The notes under the pieces are model-generated. The model worked only from the letters and a program-made list of their open reading frames with translations, did no database searches and was not told where the DNA came from. A stretch of DNA of 25,557 nt from positions 1 to 25,557 of the forward strand of contig JBBRMY010000021.1 of assembly GCA_038230595.1 (NCBI GenBank), in the 5' to 3' direction. Shown piece after piece: positions 15,340 to 22,928 of this stretch (positions are counted from its first letter, which is position 1; the number at the start of each line of letters is the position of its first letter). Position numbers and translations under genes: made by a program. This DNA is from JBBRMY01 sp038230595. GTDB lineage: Bacteria > Bacteroidota > Ignavibacteria > Tepidaquicellales > Tepidaquicellaceae.

Positions 15340-16563
15340 TTAGGTTAATGCTTTATAAGAGCTTTTTACTAAACTTTCATATTCCTTAGTCAGCTCAATT
15401 TGTCTTCTGGAAAATACTATACTTGCAGTTTTCAACGCTTCTTCCAATTTATACTTCTGAGTTTTTTTGCCTGAAATTACCCATGAAAAATCCTTAATAA
15501 ATTTTTCCGGAAATCCTCCGCCTGCAATGTTTGAGAAGATCCCTGCAATAGTTCCGGTATTGAACATTGTATTTATTCCTGCTTTAGTATGATCTCCGAT
15601 TATACTTCCCAGATATTGCATATCGGTATCAAATTCTTTTCCGTAATGATTCACTCTTACTTTGGAATAATTATTCTTCAAATTGCTGGTAACTGTATCT
15701 GCTCCGAGATTTGCAAATTCTGAAATATAAGAATTACCAACAAAACCATCGTGCTGCTTGTTAACAAACGCATGAAATATTGAACCGGAAATTTCTCCGG
15801 CAACCTTACTCCCGTTACCGATCACTGCGGGTCCATATATTTTAGTACCGGACTTAATAAGAGTGTCTTTTCCAATATAGCAGGGACCTTTTATAAATAC
15901 GTAAGGTTCGATCACTGCATTTTCCTCTATGACAATTTTTCCGTTCGTCATATCCGCTGCAAAAAATTCAGGAAGTCTTTTGTTGAAAAATACTCCGTTA
16001 TTTCTGGGAAGCGTTACAATATTATTGTTTTTAATGATCAGATCCAGATCTTGCGGAAGCTCTTCCGATAGGAATTTTATTAAGTCCCACGGATGATTAA
16101 TAATTTTTATTCTGCCGGAGATATCATAATTTTTATCATCTATCTTTTTTAGACCAGCCTTTTTGAAAGACTTCTCTTTTAGGATACCTTTTGAATGAGC
16201 AGGATGCTCAGAATCTAATTTTGCAATTATAACTTTTCCTTCAGATAATAAATAGCTTCCTGCGGGAATATCATGGACTAATGTCTCAAGAATATCATCA
16301 CTGAATATTACCGAGCTGTTGATATAAATTGTCTCTTCATTTGCAGCTGCGTCGTGTTTAGCTTCTGCTGAAGAAGAGTTTTTTTTCATCAGTTCAAAAA
16401 GATCTTCACGGCAAATGATCGATGCTTCTGAATTTTCAGGAAATCTTGCTTTGATCTTCTCGGTTAATGTCAGAGCACCGCATTTAAGAAAATGATTTGA
16501 TCTTAAAATATTAAGCGGGTACAGATCTTTGAAAAACTCGTCCTCAAAAATAATGAAGTTCAT
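15340..16563 (-). CDS. GlmU-family sugar nucleotidyltransferase (Bacteroidota type)
   Basis: This 407-residue protein resembles the alternative GlmU family of Bacteroidota (TIGR03991 type). Such proteins have a degenerate nucleotidyltransferase-like N-terminal half and a left-handed parallel beta-helix C-terminal half. The N-terminus (FIIFEDEFFKDLYPLNILRS) has the characteristic PLN/PLT-x-x-R signature, in place of the LAAGxGTRM loop of classical GlmU. Hexapeptide repeats run from about 210 to 345 (KIVIEENAVIEPYVFIKGPC, then FANLGADTVTSNLKNNYSKV). The expected role is UDP-GlcNAc formation from GlcN-1-P, or a related sugar activation, for peptidoglycan and LPS. Substrate is inferred from the family only. 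It follows kdsC by 35 bases. Confidence 0.88.
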   Translation of the reverse strand: MNFIIFEDEFFKDLYPLNILRSNHFLKCGALTLTEKIKARFPENSEASIICREDLFELMKKNSSSAEAKHDAAANEETIYINSSVIFSDDILETLVHDIPAGSYLLSEGKVIIAKLDSEHPAHSKGILKEKSFKKAGLKKIDDKNYDISGRIKIINHPWDLIKFLSEELPQDLDLIIKNNNIVTLPRNNGVFFNKRLPEFFAADMTNGKIVIEENAVIEPYVFIKGPCYIGKDTLIKSGTKIYGPAVIGNGSKVAGEISGSIFHAFVNKQHDGFVGNSYISEFANLGADTVTSNLKNNYSKVRVNHYGKEFDTDMQYLGSIIGDHTKAGINTMFNTGTIAGIFSNIAGGGFPEKFIKDFSWVISGKKTQKYKLEEALKTASIVFSRRQIELTKEYESLVKSSYKALT

Positions 16564-16598
16564 AAAATATCAAAAAAATTTATTAATAATTCCTTTTT

Positions 16599-17087
16599 TT
16601 ATAGCAATCCTTTTGCTTTCAATATCATATCTATCATTTCCCTTATTGCCCCTTCGCCGCCATTTCGCTTGCAAATATAATCAACATTTTTTTTAACTTC
16701 ATCCATAGAATTTGCCGGGCAGGCAGAGAATCCCACCCTTTTTAGCAGTGGAATATCAAACTCATCATCGCCTATATACGCAAGATTTTCATACTCATAA
16801 TCATACATTATTCTTAAGTCTTCAGCAGGTAAAAGCTTGTCATCAATATGCTCATACAGATGATGAATTCCCAATCTGTCAACTCTTCGTTTATTAACCG
16901 GTGAACCCATTCCGCTTATTACTGCGAATTTCATTCCCAGCTTGCATCCTCGTGTTAAGCCGAAGCCATCATGAGTGTGGAACATTTTTATATCTTCACC
17001 TGTACTGGAATATACTATATGGCCGGTGGTCAGACAGCCATCCATATCCATGAGTATAAGCTCTATTTTTGAAAGATCAGGAAGCAT
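16599..17087 (-). CDS. kdsC: Kdo-8-phosphate phosphatase (KdsC-like HAD hydrolase)
   Basis: This cytosolic HAD phosphatase releases Kdo from Kdo-8-phosphate before activation to CMP-Kdo. The 162 residues form the small, cap-less C0 HAD fold typical of KdsC. Motif I is DMDGCLT (D14, D16), motif II is ISG (S58), motif III is K84, and motif IV is GDDEFD (D107, D108, D111). The TGEDIKMFHTHDGFG stretch is characteristic of the KdsC group. It starts 6 bases after the nth stop and precedes the GlmU-like gene, and kdtA in this window uses the product of the same pathway. Related sugar-acid phosphatases (for example for sialic acid) cannot be fully excluded. Confidence 0.88.
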   Translation of the reverse strand: MLPDLSKIELILMDMDGCLTTGHIVYSSTGEDIKMFHTHDGFGLTRGCKLGMKFAVISGMGSPVNKRRVDRLGIHHLYEHIDDKLLPAEDLRIMYDYEYENLAYIGDDEFDIPLLKRVGFSACPANSMDEVKKNVDYICKRNGGEGAIREMIDMILKAKGLL

Positions 17088-17093
17088 TTAATT

Positions 17094-17851
17094 TTAGTGT
17101 ATGGATTTATAATAAGGACATTCTTTTTTAAAAACACAATTCTCGTGATCAGGGTTTCTTGCATGACATGTTTGCCTTCCGTGCTCACCGATCCTCATTG
17201 AAAAATGAAATTGTTCATTTTTTGATATAAGTTCATCTAGCTCGATCTCAATTTTAGCTGGGTCATCACTTTCAACAAGACCAAGCCTTTGTGAAACTCT
17301 CTTTAAATGAGTATCAACAATTATCACATCCTCTATGCCGAAAAAATTGCCAAGCACTACGCTCGCAGATTTTCTGCCAACTCCGGGTAATTCAACCAGT
17401 TCTTCCATAGTCCCCGGTACTTTGCCTTTATATTTTTCAACAAGCTCCTTGCAGATACCGTAAACATTAGCAGACTTGTTATTATAAAAGTTTACTCCCT
17501 TAAGATTCTGCTTTAAATTTTCCAGACCATCATCAACTATATCTTTCGGAGTTTTATATTTAGTTTTATACAGCGGCACCATTATCTTGTTCACCATAAT
17601 ATCCCTAAACTGCGCAGCCAAACAGTAGATACTAACAGCTCGAACGGGTTCTTTACATCAAGATGACATTTTGGAGTCGGATAAAGCTCTTTTAACTTTT
17701 TAACTATATGAGAAGCGAACTTTTTCTTAGCAGGGAACTGAGGATCTACTCTGAGCTCATTTATGAAAACATCCTTTGCACTTACTTTTAAGGATTTTTC
17801 TTCTGTTTCAGTTTTCTTTGATGTCGTTTTATTAAAAATCTTCTTTGCCAC
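17094..17851 (-). pseudogene. nth: Endonuclease III-like DNA glycosylase, interrupted by one frameshift
   Basis: Two overlapping minus-strand frames (17851-17591 and 17621-17094) together encode one helix-hairpin-helix base-excision glycosylase. Frame one carries residues 1-77 ending NPFELLVSTV, then reads nine foreign residues to a stop. Frame two resumes with AAQFRDIMVNK. Adding one T to the TTT run at 17620-17622 restores a continuous 252-residue protein with STVLAAQ at the join. The HhH motif LPGVGRKSA with the catalytic Lys (repaired K161) and VDTH with the catalytic Asp (D180) are intact. The Fe-S loop reads C-x6-H-x2-C-x5-C. The start is GTG at 17851, 8 bases after speB; kdsC follows 6 bases on. 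It may be a recent pseudogene or a sequencing error. Confidence 0.88.
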
Positions 17852-17859
17852 GGTTAATA

Positions 17860-18753
17860 TTATTTGACAAAATAATTCATCATTTTATAAATTAGCTTTG
17901 CTGTTAGAAAATCAGGATATGGAAAATCTTTTCGGGGTGATAGTTCAACCACATCAAACCCCACTACATTCTTTGTTTCACCAAGCTGCTTTAGCAGCTT
18001 CATTGTTTCTGCCCAGTATAATCCGTTTGGCTCGGGAGTTCCTGTTGATGACATAATAGAAGGATCAAAATAATCTACATCGAATGTTATGTAAACATTT
18101 TCTTTCAGAGTATCTATTACTTTTGTCTGCCAGTCAGCTCCAAAAGATCCATTCCTGATCTGATACGCATAGAAAGTTTTAATACCACTCTCGATAATAA
18201 AATTATATTCTTCCTTACACTGTGCACGGATCCCGACCTGTGTAATGTCAGATGCAAATTCGGCAACTCTTTTCGCAAAGCAGGCATGAGAGAATTTGGT
18301 CCCTTCGTAATCTTCCCTTAAGTCTGAATGAGCATCGAAATGAAGTATCGAAAGATCTTTGTAGTTGTCAAAATGAGCCTTTATAGGTGCCGTTGAAATT
18401 GTATGTTCGCCTCCAAGTGTGATCACAAATTTTTTATCATTAATAAGCTCAGCAACATTTTCATAAATATATTCAAGCGCACCGGCTCCCTTTTTCTTCT
18501 CCATATTAAGAGCCTTTAAAGAGCATATACCTTTTTCAAAGCAAAGCTCTTTGTTCATCTCTTCATCAAAAAATTCTACGTAATGGGAAGCTTTTAAAAT
18601 ACCGGCAGGACCTTTAGCGGTTCCTTTCCCGTATGAAGTTGTTGCTTCATATGGTACAGGGAGAATTACTATTTGTGAGCTTGTATAATTTGAATACTCT
18701 TCTTCTATTGCAAGAAAATTCTTTTTTATAGAATAATATTTTTTTTCTTTCAT
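17860..18753 (-). CDS. speB: Agmatinase-like ureohydrolase
   Basis: This cytosolic manganese enzyme of the arginase/agmatinase family most likely converts agmatine to putrescine and urea. The 297 residues keep all metal ligands: H117 in LGGEHTIS, D140, H142 and D144 in HFDAHSDLRED, and D225 and D227 in YITFDVDYFDPS. The downstream GTPEPNGLYW and VVGFDVVELSP match the agmatinase subgroup; the usual GTPEPGG has Asn for the second-last Gly. Agmatinase is preferred over arginase or formimidoylglutamase from these motifs, but the substrate is not proven. It is the first gene of a tight run with nth and kdsC. A promoter may lie in the 101 bases between it and dnaX, where I see no clear hairpin. Confidence 0.9.
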   Translation of the reverse strand: MKEKKYYSIKKNFLAIEEEYSNYTSSQIVILPVPYEATTSYGKGTAKGPAGILKASHYVEFFDEEMNKELCFEKGICSLKALNMEKKKGAGALEYIYENVAELINDKKFVITLGGEHTISTAPIKAHFDNYKDLSILHFDAHSDLREDYEGTKFSHACFAKRVAEFASDITQVGIRAQCKEEYNFIIESGIKTFYAYQIRNGSFGADWQTKVIDTLKENVYITFDVDYFDPSIMSSTGTPEPNGLYWAETMKLLKQLGETKNVVGFDVVELSPRKDFPYPDFLTAKLIYKMMNYFVK

Positions 18754-18854
18754 AAAAATATTAATGTTTCGGTTATTGCTACTACTTTTAGAAGGTTGTT
18801 AACGATAAATAAATTCCCGGGGATTCAGCTCTGTCTTTACGCATGAATTAAATT

Positions 18855-20168
18855 TTATCCGACATGGTCTTCAGGATCATATTCCGCTGCATCAAACATT
18901 TCTTTGATCTGCTTAACCAGCTCACTGTCACGTGATAAGCCTGTTTTTTTTACAAGCTTCACTTCTTCAATTATTCTCGATCCGGATTCTCTGGTAACAG
19001 GGCTTTCGCTTAATGTTCCGTTCTGCTTTAATATGTCCAGCTGTGAAAGTAATGAAGTAATATCTATAACTTCTTTGTTCACTCTGCATAGCTCAACTAA
19101 AAGCGATTCCATCATTATCTTTTGACCGGAAGTGAACTTGAATCTGCTTTCGGCTTCCATAATTATCTTGAACATCCGGATGATCTGTGATTCTGAAAAA
19201 TCATTTACCTTATCCAGGTACATTTTTTTTATAACATCAGACTCATTAATGAGGTCAGAATTTTTTGTTGAGGCTACAACAAGCATATCTCTGAGATGTT
19301 CCATCATTCCATTGAAGAAAACCTGCAGGTCAATTCCTGACTCAGTGATCTCATTTATTGTTGTAAGAAGTTTGTTTGTATCTCCTGCTTTTATAATATC
19401 GGTTATCCCGAAATACATTTCCTTATCGGGAATGTTAAGGAATTCCTTAAGCTCTTTGTAAATAACTTTCTCACCAAAATAAGAAACCACAAAATCAAAA
19501 ACACCAAGAGCATCTCTTAATGCTCCGTCACCTAATTTTGCAATAAGAAATAATGATTCCTGGTCTATCTTAACTTTTTTATCTTTTGCAATTTCCTGAA
19601 GCTTGCCGATTATTTCATCTGACTTAAATCGCTTTAAAATAAATCTCTGGCATCGGCTTAAGATCGTCTGCGGAATTTTTTCAGGATTCGTCGTAGCTAA
19701 TACAAAAATTAAATATGGCGGAGGTTCTTCAAGTATTTTCAGCAGGGCATTAAATGCCTGTGTTGTAAGCATATGCACCTCGTCAACTATGAAGAATTTT
19801 TTCTTTCCCTTCATGGGCTCGAAGCGGGCAGCATCCTGTACTGCTCTTACGTCATCAATTCCTCGGTTAGAGGCAGCATCAAGTTCAAATACGTCAGGAT
19901 GAACAGAGTTGGTAATTTCAATGCAGGTATCGCAGATGTTGCAGGGTTCTCCGTCTTTTTGGTTTGGACAGTTCATTGCCTTTGCAAATATTCTTGCAAT
20001 AGTAGTTTTGCCTGTACCACGCGGACCGCTTAATAAATATGAATGAGCAGTCTTATTATTTTTTATCGCATTCTTAAGAGTTTGAGTAACAAAAGCCTGT
20101 GAAGTTACTTCATCAAATCTTTGAGGACGGTATTTTCTTGCGGAGACCTGATATTCAGTATCGGACAT
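18855..20168 (-). CDS. dnaX: DNA polymerase III subunit gamma/tau (short form)
   Basis: DnaX is the AAA+ motor of the clamp loader. The 437 residues include the Walker A motif GPRGTGKTT (K54), the zinc module with C67, C76, C79 and C82, Walker B/DEVH (FFIVDEVHM), sensor 1 (FVLATTNP) and the SRC arginine finger (LSRCQRF). The collar domain III follows. The protein stops about 65 residues after the collar, so it resembles gamma and lacks the long tau tail that binds helicase and polymerase in E. coli. An A8 tract lies at 18944-18951 (codons about 407-408), in phase for -1 slippage. Its ATG overlaps the lon stop (TAATG), so translation is likely coupled to lon. Confidence 0.95.
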   Translation of the reverse strand: MSDTEYQVSARKYRPQRFDEVTSQAFVTQTLKNAIKNNKTAHSYLLSGPRGTGKTTIARIFAKAMNCPNQKDGEPCNICDTCIEITNSVHPDVFELDAASNRGIDDVRAVQDAARFEPMKGKKKFFIVDEVHMLTTQAFNALLKILEEPPPYLIFVLATTNPEKIPQTILSRCQRFILKRFKSDEIIGKLQEIAKDKKVKIDQESLFLIAKLGDGALRDALGVFDFVVSYFGEKVIYKELKEFLNIPDKEMYFGITDIIKAGDTNKLLTTINEITESGIDLQVFFNGMMEHLRDMLVVASTKNSDLINESDVIKKMYLDKVNDFSESQIIRMFKIIMEAESRFKFTSGQKIMMESLLVELCRVNKEVIDITSLLSQLDILKQNGTLSESPVTRESGSRIIEEVKLVKKTGLSRDSELVKQIKEMFDAAEYDPEDHVG

Positions 20169-22651
20169 TATTTTTTGTAAGCAATTTTTTCAATTCCGAA
20201 AACATATTTTAAAGCATCAAAAACATTTTCTACAGGAATTATCGTTAGATTTTCTGTTATTTCAGGTACGATCTCGGAAAGATCTTTTTCATTATCTTTA
20301 GGTATAAGAACGGTTTTAATTCCATTCCTTACTGCTGCAAGAAGTTTTTCATTCAATCCACCGATTGGCAAAACGCTGCCGCGTAAAGTAATTTCACCTG
20401 TCATAGCTGTATCTGTCTTTGCAGGAGTTTTTGTAATAGCAGAAAGCATTGCCATGATCATAGTTATACCTGCAGAGGGTCCGTCTTTCGGAATTGCCCC
20501 TTCAGGAAGATGGATATGTATCTCTTTATCTTTAAAATAATTTTCAGGTATTTTGAATTTTTTCGCATTTGCTTTAATGAATGAATAACCGGCAAATGCA
20601 GATTCTTTCATTACATCACCAAGCTGACCGGTAAGTGTAAGCTTTGATGCGCCTTTCATTATTGAAACGTCAACATGAAGTACATCTCCGCCGACAGAAG
20701 TCCATGCAAGCCCGACAATTGAGCCAACTTTGCTCTTAATTTTTTCTGCTGTCTTCTTTTTATAACGCGGAACGCCTAAAGCCTTATGGATCATTTCTTC
20801 ATCAACCTTTACAACAGGCTCTTTCTTTTTTGAAACCTTTCTTAAGACAACTTCCTTTACAACCTTTCTAATAACAGTTGAAAGTTCTCTTTCCAGATTT
20901 CTTACTCCGGCTTCTCGTGTATACTCATTAATAATTTTAAGTATCATTTCATCTGAGAATACAACTGAATTTTCATCCAGACCGTGCTCAACAACTTCTT
21001 TCGGTATTATGTGACGTTTTGCAATTTGCAGTTTTTCAAAATCCAGATAACTCCTCATTTCAATAATTTCCATTCTGTCCTGAAGGGGAAGAGGAATATT
21101 ATATTGAACATTTGCAGTTGTTATAAACAGCACTCGAGAAAGATCATAATCAACATCAAGATAGTGATCATTGAATGCATAATTTTGTTCCGGATCCAGA
21201 ACCTCCAGCATAGCACTTGCAGGATCCCCGCGGAAATCACTGCTCATTTTATCTATCTCATCTATAAGAATTACAGGATTCGAAGTTCCTGCTTTTCTCA
21301 TAGCAGTAATTATTTTTCCCGGCATAGAGCCGATATATGTTCTTCGGTGACCTCTGATCTCTGATTCATCTCTTACACCTCCAACAGAAATTCTTGTAAA
21401 TTTTCTGTCAAGTGCCTTTGCAATTGATTTTCCAAGTGAAGTTTTTCCAACTCCGGGAGGACCTACAAAGCAAAGTATCTGCCCTTTCGGAGGTTTAATA
21501 ATATTTTTTTGCTTTAATAATTTCAATACTGCCATAAGTTCAATAATCCTGTCCTTAGGCTTATCTAAACCATAATGGTCATTGTCTAAAATTTTCTTTG
21601 CATTATCCAGATCAAAGTTGTCATCTGTTTGTGCTGACCATGGAACATTTACCATCCAGTCGAGATAATTTCTCAGAACTGAAAAGTCTGGTGACATAGG
21701 AGGAGTTTTCTTCAGCTTACTAAACTCTTCCATTGCTTTTTCTTTTACCTGTTCCGGCATGCCGACATTTTCGATCTGATCACGAAGCTTTACAAGATCA
21801 GGATCGGTTTCATATCCGTCCCCTAATTCTTCCTGCAGGATCCTGATTTGTTCCTGAACAATAAACTTTCTTTGGTTTTTCTGCATTGTCTGAAATATCT
21901 TGCTGTCGATATCTTTTTCAACATTCATTATCTCAAGCTCTGATGTCATAAGATATAGTATCTCTTCAAACTGCTTATGAATATCCTCTATTTCAAGAAG
22001 AGACTGCTTTCTTTCAGTTTCAATATTTAATGTTGAAGCAATGTAATAGAATTTTCTGTCAGCTTCTTTGATATTTTCATAGGCAACAAGCGACTCCTGT
22101 GGAATGCTCTTGTTGTTATTAATATATTCGGTAAAAAGCTTGCTGGCTTTTCTGACATATGCTTTAAGCTCAACATCATCCTTATAAACATTCATCTTAA
22201 TAGAAACTTCGGCAGTGATGTATTCCTTGTTATGATATTTCTTTATCTTTGCAGCAGCTATTCCATCAACTAATACTTTTATTAAGCCGTTCGGAAGCCT
22301 AAGAACCTGAAGTATCTTTGCAACTGTTCCTGTGCTGTTCAGATTTTCATATGTAGGCTCTTCTATTTTTTCATCTACCTGTGTTACAAGTAGAATATAT
22401 TTATCCGTTTCTATAGATTTGTTTATAGCTTTAATAGTCGATTCTCTTCCTGCAAGGATAGGGAATATCATATAAGGATAAACAACCATGTCTTTTAAAG
22501 GTAGTACGGGTAACTCATCGGGAAGCTTACTCAGGTCCTGGAGGACATTACTTTTTGCAGATTTATCTTCAAAAATAAGCTCATCAGTTCCGTTGCTGCT
22601 GCCATTTTCATGTTCAGAGAATTTAAGATCTTTTTCTTCTTTTGTGGGCAT
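20168..22651 (-). CDS. lon: Lon protease (ATP-dependent, LonA type)
   Basis: Lon is a homohexameric cytosolic protease that degrades misfolded and regulatory proteins. The 827 residues show an acidic, low-complexity N-terminal extension (about 1-40) and then the substrate-binding LAN domain, from LPDELPVLPLKDMVVYPYMI. The AAA+ module follows, with Walker A GPPGVGKTS (K403) and Walker B ILIDEIDKM. The C-terminal protease domain has the Ser-Lys dyad S726 (KDGPSAG) and K769 (GGLNEK), spaced 43 residues as in the family. A plausible sigma70-like promoter lies just upstream. No CIRCE element is visible. dnaX overlaps its stop codon. Confidence 0.97.
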   Translation of the reverse strand: MPTKEEKDLKFSEHENGSSNGTDELIFEDKSAKSNVLQDLSKLPDELPVLPLKDMVVYPYMIFPILAGRESTIKAINKSIETDKYILLVTQVDEKIEEPTYENLNSTGTVAKILQVLRLPNGLIKVLVDGIAAAKIKKYHNKEYITAEVSIKMNVYKDDVELKAYVRKASKLFTEYINNNKSIPQESLVAYENIKEADRKFYYIASTLNIETERKQSLLEIEDIHKQFEEILYLMTSELEIMNVEKDIDSKIFQTMQKNQRKFIVQEQIRILQEELGDGYETDPDLVKLRDQIENVGMPEQVKEKAMEEFSKLKKTPPMSPDFSVLRNYLDWMVNVPWSAQTDDNFDLDNAKKILDNDHYGLDKPKDRIIELMAVLKLLKQKNIIKPPKGQILCFVGPPGVGKTSLGKSIAKALDRKFTRISVGGVRDESEIRGHRRTYIGSMPGKIITAMRKAGTSNPVILIDEIDKMSSDFRGDPASAMLEVLDPEQNYAFNDHYLDVDYDLSRVLFITTANVQYNIPLPLQDRMEIIEMRSYLDFEKLQIAKRHIIPKEVVEHGLDENSVVFSDEMILKIINEYTREAGVRNLERELSTVIRKVVKEVVLRKVSKKKEPVVKVDEEMIHKALGVPRYKKKTAEKIKSKVGSIVGLAWTSVGGDVLHVDVSIMKGASKLTLTGQLGDVMKESAFAGYSFIKANAKKFKIPENYFKDKEIHIHLPEGAIPKDGPSAGITMIMAMLSAITKTPAKTDTAMTGEITLRGSVLPIGGLNEKLLAAVRNGIKTVLIPKDNEKDLSEIVPEITENLTIIPVENVFDALKYVFGIEKIAYKK

Positions 22652-22928
22652 TTACAAAATAAATTAAAAATTGTGTTATAAATAGAAATATAATTTTAGA
22701 ATTAAAGATATTCAATGTAATAGGATGAATGTTTTAACTAACTGATTAAAAAGGACTTAAATTTTCAACCTAGTTTGGACTAAGCATGGAATTTGGATTA
22801 GATAATAGACTTTTTTAAAAATAATTTTGGTTATATATAGTATAACATATAATAACGAATATTATGATAAGATTTTTACACTCTGAAGTTTCAGAATGAT
22901 AAAAAATTATTAAAAAATAAAGCATAAA
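22652..22928 (+). other. Divergent intergenic region between lon and the TPR lipoprotein gene
   Basis: These 277 bases are very AT-rich and hold no open frame that looks coding. They should contain promoters in both directions. The best candidate on the minus strand is given separately. On the plus strand there is a TATAAT at 22848-22853, but no convincing -35 at the right distance. A small imperfect palindrome (CTGAAGTTTCAG core) lies at about 22881-22892. I see no CIRCE or other named operator. Confidence 0.6.
22687..22715 (-). promoter_or_regulatory. Candidate sigma70-like promoter of lon
   Basis: On the minus strand TTGAAT (22715-22710) and TATATT (22692-22687) are separated by 17 bases, the ideal sigma70 spacing. 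Transcription would begin near 22680, leaving a leader of about 30 bases before the lon ATG at 22651. Four of six -35 and five of six -10 positions match the consensus. In such AT-rich DNA chance matches are common. Confidence 0.4.

Noticed and set aside
18754..18854. Terminator after dnaX
   Set aside because: The CCCGGGG stretch near 18820 is too short to form a stem with a loop and no T run follows on the minus strand.
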